Source: an uncultured Bacilli bacterium
GTDB lineage: Bacteria; Bacillota_I; Bacilli_A; RF39; UBA660
Length of the DNA: 64,000 nucleotides
NCBI GenBank assembly: GCA_949425635.1
Contig: CASPWD010000001.1
Span: forward strand, 372,001 to 436,000
Reading direction: 5' to 3'
This document shows, in pieces, positions 1-8,534 of this stretch; position 1 is the stretch's first letter; each line of letters begins with the position of its first letter. A model generated the notes under the pieces. It saw only the letters and a list, made by a program, of their open reading frames with translations. It was not told the DNA's origin and made no database searches. The translations under genes were made by a program, and so were the position numbers.

Positions 1-642
1 TATTTAATAAGTAAAATAAATAACCAAGGAAAGCCAGTTTGGAGTGATGCTTATTTAGCACCTATTTCTGTATCAAATACTGCTGAGAAAGACGCTTTAG
101 TTGGAGATAAAGAATATTTATTAAATAATAAACTTGTTGATAAAGAAGTCTTAATTCAAGTACTATTTGATAAATATTATAGAGAAATAAAGAAATTAAC
201 AGAAGCATTAAATGATGCTAAAAAGTTATATACAGATGCAATAAGCAGGATTATTTACAATAACACAGATTTAGATAAAGCTCCTGCCATAGAAGAAAAA
301 ATAATAAATAGTCTTACTGGAATTGCTAAACTTCAAAGTGACTATGAAGCAAAACTGGATAAAGAACAAAAAACAAATAAAGTTGAAAGAACAATGGCGA
401 CTCAAAGCTTAAATGTTAGAGTAACTGCTAAATTAGATTTAATTCAAAAGAGATATCCTATAAATCCTAAAGATCATCCAGAATTAAAAAATAAAAAGAA
501 ATTAAGTGAAGAAGATATAAAATTAGTTGTTGAAGAAGAGCATACTGGCTTTACAGCAACTCCTGTTCTTATTGCAATGATATCATTAATATGTGGTATT
601 GGAATTGGAATAGCTTATGTACTTATAACATTTGGAAACTAG
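1..642 (+). CDS. C-terminal part of a tail-anchored protein (truncated by window edge)
   Basis: The frame is open from base 1 without a stop, so the gene begins outside the window; about 213 residues are visible. The visible part is hydrophilic and probably helical (rich in Lys, Glu, Asp and Leu), followed by a single hydrophobic segment at the very C-terminus (about the last 28 residues, ...PVLIAMISLICGIGIGIAYV...). That arrangement suggests a cytoplasmic or extracytoplasmic helical domain held to the membrane by a C-terminal anchor. I do not recognise the family. An internal ATG at 394 could be mistaken for a start, but coding sequence clearly continues upstream. An intrinsic terminator overlaps the stop codon. 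Confidence 0.75.
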   Translation, partial: YLISKINNQGKPVWSDAYLAPISVSNTAEKDALVGDKEYLLNNKLVDKEVLIQVLFDKYYREIKKLTEALNDAKKLYTDAISRIIYNNTDLDKAPAIEEKIINSLTGIAKLQSDYEAKLDKEQKTNKVERTMATQSLNVRVTAKLDLIQKRYPINPKDHPELKNKKKLSEEDIKLVVEEEHTGFTATPVLIAMISLICGIGIGIAYVLITFGN

Positions 643-660
643 AAATAGTTTCCTTATTTC
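634..660 (+). terminator. Intrinsic terminator overlapping the stop codon
   Basis: Perfect 8-bp stem GGAAACTA/TAGTTTCC with a 4-nt loop, followed by TTATTTCTT. The stem starts inside the last codons of the upstream gene. Confidence 0.8.
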
Positions 661-713
661 TTGCAATAAACTATAAATCATTATAAAATAAACATAAGCA
701 AAGGGTGGTTTAG

Positions 714-1241
714 TTGAAAACAAAAACCAAAAAAGTAAAAAAAACTCACAATAAATTTACCATTAACATCATTTTTATAGTAATAATAGTTTTACTAGTA
801 ATATCAAATATTTACTTTATATTTAGTTATAAAGAAATAGATAAAGAAGAAAGAGTTATTGAAGAAGTATTATTTGTCGAAACCAATGATGAATATAATG
901 CTACAAAAAAATACTATGCTACATTAAACTATACAAAATTTAAAAAAAAATATAAAAGTAAAGATATAACAACAATTGCAGTTGTAGATAATTCAACTAA
1001 TACATATAATAAGTTCATAGAATTGGTAAATAAAATGTCTTACTATAAAAATACTAAAATGTATTTGTTAGAAATAAATAAATTATCACGCAAAAATGAA
1101 ATAGCGTTCTATAACCTAGATGATCGTCTTCGTGATTTAGAAACTAATTATATAATAACAGTAAGTAATAACAAAATAATTTCCATAACAACTTTTGAGA
1201 ATACAGAATTAAATAAAATAATAGAAGGATTAGGTGAATAA
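714..1241 (+). CDS. Small membrane-anchored protein of unknown function
   Basis: 175 residues. A Lys-rich N-terminus (residues 1-18) is followed by one hydrophobic segment (about 20-42) and then a hydrophilic domain, which by the positive-inside rule should lie outside the cell. The start is TTG at 714, preceded by GGGTGG. The C-terminus overlaps or abuts the next gene, and three consecutive genes (to 2841) are spaced by at most about 12 bases, so they probably form one transcript. No domain was recognised. Confidence 0.7.
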   Translation: MKTKTKKVKKTHNKFTINIIFIVIIVLLVISNIYFIFSYKEIDKEERVIEEVLFVETNDEYNATKKYYATLNYTKFKKKYKSKDITTIAVVDNSTNTYNKFIELVNKMSYYKNTKMYLLEINKLSRKNEIAFYNLDDRLRDLETNYIITVSNNKIISITTFENTELNKIIEGLGE

Positions 1242-1242
1242 T

Positions 1243-1689
1243 ATGGGAAAAGTATATGATCAAGTAATGATGTTTAAAGCAAAATATCCTGGTACAATAA
1301 CTTGGTGGCGTTTGCGCAAACATGCAGCAGTAATAGAAGAACATCTTAATGCAGATGAAGAGCCTTTATATACATTTGCTGGTCAAAAAAATGACGATAT
1401 GTTAGATTTATTTTCTACATCAGTTTTATGTTTAACTAATAAAAGAATACTAATTGGACAAGATCATATTCTTACAGGATATACTCTTAATTCAATAACA
1501 CCAGACATGTTTAATGACATGCAAGTATATAAAGGATTATTTTTTGGAAAAATAACAATTGATACAGTAAAAGAAGTAGTTGTATTTACAAACCTAGATA
1601 AGAAAGCATTACCAGAAATTGAAACAGCAATATCTAGTAATATGATGGAACAAAAAATAAAGTATGGTAACTTAAATAGAACTAAATAA
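1243..1689 (+). CDS. YokE-like bacterial PH-domain protein
   Basis: About 148 residues, soluble. Residues from about 35 onward read like a bacterial pleckstrin-homology domain: the phrases EEPLYTFAGQ, STSVLCLTNKRILIG and a following strand-rich stretch ending in a helix match the YokE/bPH pattern in which a small beta barrel is capped by a helix. Such domains often act at the membrane face, but no ligand can be named. The ATG at 1243 has AAGGATTAGG upstream; a GTG at 1234 in the same frame overlaps the previous stop and is a second possible start. Confidence 0.7.
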   Translation: MGKVYDQVMMFKAKYPGTITWWRLRKHAAVIEEHLNADEEPLYTFAGQKNDDMLDLFSTSVLCLTNKRILIGQDHILTGYTLNSITPDMFNDMQVYKGLFFGKITIDTVKEVVVFTNLDKKALPEIETAISSNMMEQKIKYGNLNRTK

Positions 1690-1701
1690 TATGGAGTAAT
1701 T

Positions 1702-2841
1702 ATGAAGAAGAAGTACAAACTAAAAAAAAGTGCTATTATAATAATCTGCATAATTTTACTTTCTATAATAGCACTAATATCTTTTATAATTTCATTATTT
1801 AAAGCAGGATCATATAGTATAGAATATAATATTGACAATTTTGCAATTAGTGAAAATTATGATATAAAAGAAAAAATATATTTTTATGAAATAACTTATA
1901 ATAGTATAGATTATAATTTTATCTTCGAATCAAAAAAATTAAAAGAACAAAAATTAATAAATAATATAGAAATATTAGAAGCAGATGGCTATAGTTGTTT
2001 AATAATAGATAGTCAAGAAATAAATACTAAACCTTTATGTAGTAATGATTCAAATCAGATAGATTTCTATTTAGTACCTGATTCATTAAAAGAAGAGCTA
2101 TCTGAGTATATAGAAGAGTCACCTATAAAAGAAGAAACATATCAAAACTACACGATATATAATAAAGATAACTCTATACTTATATGGTCATATAAAGGAT
2201 TCAATTACATTAAGGAAGACAATATAGAATTTATAAAATTATTTAATAAAGATATCTATGATATTCCTCATGCAACAAAGATAAACAATTATGTAGTAAT
2301 CCCTAATTATGAACAAGAATATGATTTTAACGAACTATATATAATAAACTTAGATAATAATGAAGTAGAAAATTGGAAATTGGATTATAATATATCTTAT
2401 GATAGTTATATTCTAGGTACAAATGATAAATCAATATATTTAGTAGATACAAAAAATAAAATTGAATATGAGATAGTACCACATAGGAAAAAAATGCGTA
2501 TTGTAGCAACATCAAACAAACAAGGTATTATTTATAATAATGGTATAGAAGAAAAATTATCTATGTCTAAACTAATATCTAAAGAATATAGCTTTACTTA
2601 TAAAACACATTATCATTATTTATTAGAAGATAAAAAATTATATCTTTCATATTATGATAGTGAAAATAAAATATTAATATCTAGTCAAGAAGTTTTATCA
2701 ATAGTAAATACCATTGATGAAGATGTTTTCTATTTAGTAAATAGTACTCTATACAGATATAATTTAAAAAGTGGTGAAACAAAGTTAATTAAATACCCAG
2801 AATGGGAGTTTAATAATCAAAATTCAATATTTATTAATTAA
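1702..2841 (+). CDS. Single-pass membrane protein with large extracellular domain, unknown
   Basis: 379 residues. Residues 1-12 are basic, 13-36 form one strong membrane segment, and the remaining 340 residues are hydrophilic and rich in Ile, Asn, Asp and Tyr with short alternating strands. The alternating pattern could be a beta-propeller or stacked beta sheets, but this is only an impression. Two pairs of Cys are near residues 94 and 112. It follows the PH-domain gene by 12 bases and is probably in the same operon. Family not recognised. Confidence 0.65.
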   Translation: MKKKYKLKKSAIIIICIILLSIIALISFIISLFKAGSYSIEYNIDNFAISENYDIKEKIYFYEITYNSIDYNFIFESKKLKEQKLINNIEILEADGYSCLIIDSQEINTKPLCSNDSNQIDFYLVPDSLKEELSEYIEESPIKEETYQNYTIYNKDNSILIWSYKGFNYIKEDNIEFIKLFNKDIYDIPHATKINNYVVIPNYEQEYDFNELYIINLDNNEVENWKLDYNISYDSYILGTNDKSIYLVDTKNKIEYEIVPHRKKMRIVATSNKQGIIYNNGIEEKLSMSKLISKEYSFTYKTHYHYLLEDKKLYLSYYDSENKILISSQEVLSIVNTIDEDVFYLVNSTLYRYNLKSGETKLIKYPEWEFNNQNSIFIN

Positions 2842-2894
2842 AAAAATAATGTCTAAATTAGAAAATTAACATATGTTATATTAGGAGTGATTTT

Positions 2895-3344
2895 ATGTAC
2901 GACAAATACCTAATAAGAACAGGTGAAGATTTATCTAGTATAGCTAAAAAATTTAATACAAAAGAAAGTATTATAATGGATCTTAATAATATTCCATTTC
3001 CAGATATGATAAGAGCTGGAAAGGAAATAATTGTTCCGATTAAAAAAGAAAAGTACTTTGAATATTATACTATAAAAAAAGGAGATACTTTATATGGTAT
3101 AGCTAGAGAATACAATATTAATCCAGATTTACTAGCTATTCTAAATGGTCTAAATAGTGAGGATTATATTTATCCTAATCAAGAAATCCTTATTCCAAAA
3201 AGTAACTATAGTTATTATGTAACAAAAGGTGGAGATACTATAGATATAGTATCAAACAAATTTAATCAAAGTAATCGTGATTTATTAGATAGTAATGAAA
3301 CTATATATTTATTACCCGGACAATTACTAGTCAAAAAGAATTAA
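2895..3344 (+). CDS. Protein made of three LysM repeats
   Basis: 149 residues with three LysM motifs in tandem: about residues 4-50 (YLIRTGEDLSSIAKKFN...), 55-104 (YYTIKKGDTLYGIAREYN...) and 107-149 (YYVTKGGDTIDIVSNKFN...). LysM folds bind N-acetylglucosamine-containing glycans, so a peptidoglycan-binding role is expected. There is no signal peptide and no catalytic domain, so the protein is either cytoplasmic or exported by another route. The start has the Shine-Dalgarno TAGGAGTG about 8 bases upstream. A terminator follows directly. Confidence 0.85.
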   Translation: MYDKYLIRTGEDLSSIAKKFNTKESIIMDLNNIPFPDMIRAGKEIIVPIKKEKYFEYYTIKKGDTLYGIAREYNINPDLLAILNGLNSEDYIYPNQEILIPKSNYSYYVTKGGDTIDIVSNKFNQSNRDLLDSNETIYLLPGQLLVKKN

Positions 3345-3364
3345 TAATAATTCTTTTTTTTTTT
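3336..3364 (+). terminator. Intrinsic terminator after the LysM gene
   Basis: Stem AAGAATTA/TAATTCTT with a 4-nt loop, followed by a run of T; the stem overlaps the stop codon. Confidence 0.8.
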
Positions 3365-3408
3365 AAGAAATGATATAATAAAACTAGAATAGGAGGGAAA
3401 CTTTTAAA

Positions 3409-5022
3409 ATGGTAATTAGAAACCCTTATAGTTTCGTGGTTAAACATTATAAATTAATTAATATTTTGTTAATGATACCTTTAATCTATCTAATATTTAA
3501 ATTTGGAGATGTAGCTTCATTTTTTAAAGATTATATTTCTAATGGATATCGTACTAATGAAACAAACTTTGTTGATAGTTATATAACTGGATTAACAACA
3601 ATTAGCATAATATTTATGATAGTAGCAAATACTATTTTATATCTTTTATTTTCATCTAAGAGAAAAGGTGGGTTATATTACGAGATTAATGCTATATATT
3701 TTGCAGTCCTACTAGTAGGAACATTCTTATTTTCTGCATCAATGTCTAGTATTGAAAAAAATACTCTAGATTTAACTTTTGCCAATTTTGTTAGAGATGT
3801 ATCAGTCATTTGCTATTTTCCAATGTATCTTATAGTGGCTATTAACACTTCTAAAGCTTTTGGATTTAATTTTAGAACACTTCAATTTGACAACAACTCA
3901 GAACTTAAAATTAAGGAAGACGAAGATGATGAAGAAATTGAAATAAAATTGGGATCTGACAATAACACGATTAAAAAGAATTTTGTTGGTATGGTTAGAG
4001 AATTAAAATACTATATTTTGGAAAATAAATTTGTTTTTTCGGTTATTGGAATCATCTTATTTGCTATATTTTCATACGTTACATATACAAATTATCAATT
4101 ATATAATAGAACTTATGGTCCAAATCAATCTTTCAGTTTTGAAAATTTTACAATAGCTCTAAAAGATAGCTATATAACAGATACAGACTACCGAGGAACA
4201 TTAATAGCAGAAGGTAAATATTATTTGGCAATAAGAATTGGCTTAGAAAATAACAGTATGGATGACACAGCTATTTCTAGCTCGCATTTTAGATTATATG
4301 ATGGCAAAGACTTCTATTATCCAAGTTATGATAAGAGCTCACGTTTTATCGATATTGGAGAAGCATATCAAGGAGAACCAATTATAGCAGGAACATCTCA
4401 TGAATATGTATTTGTTTACGAATTAACAGCAGAGCAAGTAAAGAATACATATCAGTTACGAATTTTAAATAATTTTACAGAAAAAAATGGTAAATTATTA
4501 ACAAGCTATAAAAAAATAACAGTAAAGCCAAGAAATATTACTAAAGTTTATGATTTAGGAGTTCTTAAAATGAACGAAGAAGTAACTTTTAAAGATACAA
4601 CTTTAGGTGAAAGCAAAATTATGATAAAAAATCTCTCATTAGCAACGTCTTATAGATACACATATCAAAATTGTGATTCCAAAAATGTATGTTCTGACAT
4701 TAAAGATACAGTAACACCATCAGCAGGGAATGTACTACTTATAATAGATGATGAAATTACAATAGATGAGACAGTACCTTATAGTAAATACAAATATCAA
4801 GATTTCTATATAGATTATTCTTATTTTGTATATCAGTTTAAAATGGATATAGGTATTGACGAAGCTAAGAAAAATGTATCAACAACAATGAAAAATATTA
4901 CTCCTAAAGTAGTAAATGACGTAAAAATATATGAAGTACCTTATACAATGTTAACCGCTGAAAAAATAAATCTTCGTATAAGAATAAGAAATAAATATAT
5001 GACTATAGTTATAAGAGAGTAA
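3409..5022 (+). CDS. Polytopic membrane protein with DUF4352-like extracellular domain
   Basis: 537 residues. Hydrophobic segments lie near residues 15-35, 62-85, 97-117, 125-147 and 207-227, separated by an acidic loop near 163-180 (KIKEDEDDEEIEIK). The C-terminal 300 residues look like a beta-sandwich similar to DUF4352: KYYLAIRIGLENNSMD and SHFRLYDGKDFYYPSY match the pattern of a strand-rich extracellular domain that describes additions to a base protein. Function is unknown. The Shine-Dalgarno is AGGAGGG, about 11 bases upstream of the ATG. Confidence 0.65.
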   Translation: MVIRNPYSFVVKHYKLINILLMIPLIYLIFKFGDVASFFKDYISNGYRTNETNFVDSYITGLTTISIIFMIVANTILYLLFSSKRKGGLYYEINAIYFAVLLVGTFLFSASMSSIEKNTLDLTFANFVRDVSVICYFPMYLIVAINTSKAFGFNFRTLQFDNNSELKIKEDEDDEEIEIKLGSDNNTIKKNFVGMVRELKYYILENKFVFSVIGIILFAIFSYVTYTNYQLYNRTYGPNQSFSFENFTIALKDSYITDTDYRGTLIAEGKYYLAIRIGLENNSMDDTAISSSHFRLYDGKDFYYPSYDKSSRFIDIGEAYQGEPIIAGTSHEYVFVYELTAEQVKNTYQLRILNNFTEKNGKLLTSYKKITVKPRNITKVYDLGVLKMNEEVTFKDTTLGESKIMIKNLSLATSYRYTYQNCDSKNVCSDIKDTVTPSAGNVLLIIDDEITIDETVPYSKYKYQDFYIDYSYFVYQFKMDIGIDEAKKNVSTTMKNITPKVVNDVKIYEVPYTMLTAEKINLRIRIRNKYMTIVIRE

Positions 5023-5027
5023 CAAAC

Positions 5028-5055
5028 AAGGACACACTAAAGTGTTCTTTTTCTA
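5028..5055 (+). terminator. Intrinsic terminator
   Basis: Stem AAGGACAC/GTGTTCTT (one G-T pair), loop of six, followed by TTTTTCT. Confidence 0.75.
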
Positions 5056-5192
5056 TTTTCAAAATAATACTAGAAATAATTAATAAGTTTAATTGCAGAT
5101 ATTATTTAAATAAGATTACTGTATACTACAACATAAAATATTTATTAAATTCGTTTCTTTTGATATAATTCTTATAAGATGGGTGAATAGAT

Positions 5193-6956
5193 ATGATATT
5201 TAAAAATTATGATGCGCTTATTAGATTTAATAGACAACATTTAATAGATTCATATGTACGACAATATGGAGAACATAACAGAGCGTTAATAAAAGAAAAA
5301 TTTAACCAAATTAAGTTCTGTTTTTATGAGAATCCACGAAAACTAAGAGAATATATTGAAGTAAGAGCTACTGACTTAGGAAGAAGATTTACTTTAGATT
5401 TAATTAAAAAGGTCAATTTAGATGTATCTAAAGTTTATGTTGATAACGATGGTAATCTTACATCAGATGATGAGAAAATACGCTCTTTTATAACAGCATT
5501 TTTTCCACAAAAAGGCATTATTAATTTTCCAGACAATGACTTAGGAATTTATTCTTTTTTGCCAAAGTATAGTGAAGATACAGATTTCAATTTATTTAAA
5601 AAAGGAATTATATTTCAGCAATTAGGGCATATTGAGAATGTTAGAGATATCAGAGAATTTATAAAAACAGATAGATATAAAAAATTAATAAAAATTATAA
5701 ATTCTATTTTGCCTTTAGCTAATAAGTATAGAAGAATCATTAATGCTGAGTTGGGTGAAATAAGAGATTATGCTTCAGCTTTAGAAAAAAAGGAAAAAGA
5801 GACTGTTTATAATTATTTAGAGCTTCTTGTAAATGATTGTAAAATATTTCTATCTGAAGAAGACAAAACTTTATTACTAGAAGATCCAAAAACTGAATTA
5901 AAAAATTTACAAAGTATTGATTTTATCTGTGATAGAGATACTTTATTTGGTGAAAAAGCTTTTAAAACAGAGTTACCTTTTGAACCAGGGTTGCTTGAAT
6001 ACTTTCTACCTGAATATAGTGATATTTTAACAAGTGGCGAAGATGAAAAACAAAAAGAAACGATTATGTTTAAAAGATTAGAGTATTTAAGAAGAATAGG
6101 TATAAATATCGACGAATTAAATATTCAGCATGAAGTATTATTAACAGAAGATTGGTATAAGATTCCAGGGATAGGTGACAGGTTACCAAAATTATCTATG
6201 ATAGGAAGACTAAAAGATTTTAGAGAAAAATATCAAATCCAATGTATGAAGAAACTTGCATCTTTATATGTTGTAAATAACTACGAGTTCAAAGAAGATG
6301 CACTGGATAATAAAGCAATTATAAGACTTTTATTTTTAAATAAACCAGAGTATGTATGTCGTTGTATAACTGATAAAGGGAATGTTCAAGATCTTACAGT
6401 TTTAATATCACCACTTGATGGAAATTATAAAGTATTAGATGTTACACTCGATCATGAGATAAGACATGGCTTGGAGTATTCGGCAGAAATGATAACTTTA
6501 GAAAATGACTTAGCTGGTGTTCCTGCAGGTACTGAGCTAGAATTATTGAAAGCTGGTTTAAATTTTAGTTTTTATATAGATGGGGATAGCGTTGGTCATA
6601 GTAACTTAAGAATTAATGAAATTATGACTCAAAAGTTATCTTTAGAAAGTACTAGAGAGAGATATGATAGAAATATATATATTTTAACTTCTCCCGAAGA
6701 TGCAACATTAAGATATACTTCAAATTACGATTTCTTTATACCTAATTTTGATTTTATTTTTAATGAAGAAATGCAAGATTTATTATTACAATCAAGATTA
6801 AGTAAAAAAGACTCCTTCCCTATATATAGTGCAATCCCTCAAGAAATACTAACTCAAATCGACAATGTTATAATGGATAACAGCCCTGAAGCAAAAGAAA
6901 GATTAAAAGAAATCAGAGAAGGTCTATATCCAGAAGCACCTAATGTAAAAAAATAA
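5193..6956 (+). CDS. Unknown 587-residue protein with a zincin-type HEIRH motif
   Basis: Soluble, mainly helical, with no signal peptide or membrane segment. A DHEIRHGLE motif at about residues 420-428 fits the HExxH zinc-binding helix of zincin metallopeptidases (His421, Glu422, His425), and NEIMTQ about 50 residues later provides a Glu (about 476) that could be the third zinc ligand. This places the putative active site in the last third of the protein. The first 400 residues match nothing I recognise. The gene stands alone between two terminators, with GGGTGAATAG before the ATG. A cytoplasmic metallopeptidase is an inference. Confidence 0.7.
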   Translation: MIFKNYDALIRFNRQHLIDSYVRQYGEHNRALIKEKFNQIKFCFYENPRKLREYIEVRATDLGRRFTLDLIKKVNLDVSKVYVDNDGNLTSDDEKIRSFITAFFPQKGIINFPDNDLGIYSFLPKYSEDTDFNLFKKGIIFQQLGHIENVRDIREFIKTDRYKKLIKIINSILPLANKYRRIINAELGEIRDYASALEKKEKETVYNYLELLVNDCKIFLSEEDKTLLLEDPKTELKNLQSIDFICDRDTLFGEKAFKTELPFEPGLLEYFLPEYSDILTSGEDEKQKETIMFKRLEYLRRIGINIDELNIQHEVLLTEDWYKIPGIGDRLPKLSMIGRLKDFREKYQIQCMKKLASLYVVNNYEFKEDALDNKAIIRLLFLNKPEYVCRCITDKGNVQDLTVLISPLDGNYKVLDVTLDHEIRHGLEYSAEMITLENDLAGVPAGTELELLKAGLNFSFYIDGDSVGHSNLRINEIMTQKLSLESTRERYDRNIYILTSPEDATLRYTSNYDFFIPNFDFIFNEEMQDLLLQSRLSKKDSFPIYSAIPQEILTQIDNVIMDNSPEAKERLKEIREGLYPEAPNVKK

Positions 6957-6961
6957 CAAAT

Positions 6962-7030
6962 AAAAAAGAGATTCTAATCATAAAGTTGTCTACCTTTTGT
7001 TGACAACCTTAGGTATTGAATCTCTTTTTA
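6962..7030. terminator. Two-tier bidirectional terminator
   Basis: Outer arms AAAGAGATTC/GAATCTCTTT and a nested inner hairpin GTTGTC/GACAAC, flanked by A and T runs, between convergent genes. Confidence 0.75.
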
Positions 7031-7066
7031 TATCATTAAATTTTGCAATATACCAATTAAAATTTA

Positions 7067-8038
7067 TTATGTTTTATTAATTGTTGCAGTGGCTTCATCA
7101 GTAAATGTGTAATCATTTACACTATCATAGACAGTATACACTACTTTATAAGTACCACTTGAGTAATCTGAAAGAATGTATAAGAAACGATTATGAAATG
7201 GTTGTTGTTCTTTTAAAGAAGCAGTTTCAATTAATTCATTATCTTTATAAATTTTTATATCTACTTTAAAACGAGGAGTTGTATAAGATGGTGCTGATTC
7301 TACTCCATTAATATTAAATATAAAACCTAAGACTTTTGGCTTTTTGGGCTTTGAAATATCAATATCTTCCATGATATTAACTTTTACATTTGCTTTACCT
7401 ACAACTCTTAGCGTATAAGAACTTTCAAAATTACCATCAATGCTTTTAGCAGTTATTGTAGTAGTACCAAATTTTTTTAATTTGATTTTGTTGTCATTTG
7501 TAATATATGCAACATCTTCATTTGAGCTAGACAAAGTATAGTTTTTATTAGTTGCATTAGTTGGTGAAAATTCAGGACTAATTGAATCTATAACATTTAA
7601 TTCATCTGAATCATTAAAGAAATTTATAAAATACTCAGCAAAATATTTTTGCTTTGAAAAAGAAATGGCTTCTACTTTTATGTTTTCGCTTTCAATATTA
7701 TTTGTATTAGTTTCTTGTAAATCCTTATTAGTTTCTTCTGAATTATTTTCAACTTTATGACGATTATTTTGTTTTAGAATATTATTAGTTTTATCTACTT
7801 TTATGTCTTCCTCATTGGAAGGTTCTTTTATAATATCATTTGTTACATCTTCGAAATCTAAAGATAGTTCACCATCCGATTCATCTATATGATTTTCTTC
7901 AACATCGCTATTATTTTTTTCTATTATATTGCTATTGGCTTTAGAATAAGATTTGTTTATTTTCAAGCTAGCACCTAATGTTATACCAATAACGCAAAAA
8001 ACTAATAAAATTATCGGTATAATGACTTTCTTTTTCAT
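7067..8038 (-). CDS. Membrane-anchored surface protein with Ig-like (Big_2) domain
   Basis: 323 residues. One N-terminal membrane segment or uncleaved signal (residues 4-26) is followed by a low-complexity, Asn/Asp/Glu/Ser-rich linker (about 27-125), then a bacterial Ig-like group 2 domain (about 150-215; typical phrases NYTLSSSNEDVAYI and FGTTTITAKSIDG). The last 100 residues resemble another beta-rich domain. The linker would place the domains away from the cell. No catalytic motif is present, so a structural or adhesive role is inferred. It lies just beyond the oldest tRNA-Cys scar and so is likely ancestral chromosome. Confidence 0.7.
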   Translation of the reverse strand: MKKKVIIPIILLVFCVIGITLGASLKINKSYSKANSNIIEKNNSDVEENHIDESDGELSLDFEDVTNDIIKEPSNEEDIKVDKTNNILKQNNRHKVENNSEETNKDLQETNTNNIESENIKVEAISFSKQKYFAEYFINFFNDSDELNVIDSISPEFSPTNATNKNYTLSSSNEDVAYITNDNKIKLKKFGTTTITAKSIDGNFESSYTLRVVGKANVKVNIMEDIDISKPKKPKVLGFIFNINGVESAPSYTTPRFKVDIKIYKDNELIETASLKEQQPFHNRFLYILSDYSSGTYKVVYTVYDSVNDYTFTDEATATINKT

Positions 8039-8114
8039 ATTATCAACTCTCTTATCATGAGTATAATATAATATAATTTATAATTCAATAAAAAGAATAA
8101 AACATTATCAATAT

Positions 8115-8147
8115 AAAAAAGAAACTCTAAAATTAGAGTCTCTTTTA
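8115..8147 (-). terminator. Terminator downstream of the oldest tRNA-Cys 3' half
   Basis: ACTCTAA/TTAGAGT hairpin with T-rich flanks on the minus strand, about 12 bases after a tRNA 3' fragment. This probably was the terminator of the ancestral tRNA-Cys gene. Confidence 0.6.
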
Positions 8148-8158
8148 AAAACTTATAT

Positions 8159-8199
8159 GGAGGGGCTTACTGGATTTGAACTGGTGCTCAGGGAGTTGC
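8159..8199 (-). repeat. Relic tRNA-Cys 3' half (innermost attachment scar)
   Basis: On the minus strand it reads from the anticodon loop (GCAAC) through TCCCT, a T arm and an acceptor 3' strand AAGCCCCTCC. It matches the 3' half of tRNA-Cys found at 11364 except for substitutions that break the T stem. As the most distal of three such copies, it is best explained as the original host 3' half, displaced by the first integration. Confidence 0.8.
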
Positions 8200-8430
8200 C
8201 TAATTTATGCTTAAAAAAAGTGATTCTAGCATCACTTTTATCTATGCATTCGTTGTTATATCAAAGATTCTTAATATAATTGCTTATATATTCATCAATA
8301 TCATCAAAATCATTACCATAAGTTCATCAACTTTTTGAGCAGTTTCTCATCGATTTGCTTCATATACATCATAGGTATCATTGCTTTTCTTCACAACTTT
8401 TTAACTTTTTTCCCTTTACTTTTCATGACA
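8200..8430 (-). pseudogene. Remnant of an older ICE: decayed copies of the ArdC-like and adjacent gene
   Basis: 8205-8245 resembles 14786-14826 (inside the ArdC-like gene), and 8275-8410 clearly resembles 15280-15410 (end of the 218-residue gene). The stretch corresponding to YDVYEAN and ETAQKVDEL is still readable, but the frame is broken by stops and indels. The integrase end that should lie between this relic and the attachment scar is missing, so a deletion has joined the two. Confidence 0.75.
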
Positions 8431-8439
8431 TCTTTCTAA

Positions 8440-8476
8440 AAAAGAAAAAACTATAAAGAATAAAATCATTATAGTC
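8440..8476 (-). terminator. Intrinsic terminator of the secreted-protein gene
   Basis: Stem ACTATAA/TTATAGT with a T-rich tail on the minus strand (TTTTTTCTTTT). Confidence 0.6.
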
Positions 8477-8534
8477 TCTTCTTATTCAAACATATATATT
8501 TATATTTTTTTACTTACTCAATATTATTTTTATA

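Noticed and set aside
8205-8245. Stand-alone terminator hairpin
   Set aside because: GTGAT/ATCAC can pair, but the same segment occurs inside the ArdC-like coding sequence, and the adjacent 8275-8410 also matches the ICE, so shared descent is the better explanation.
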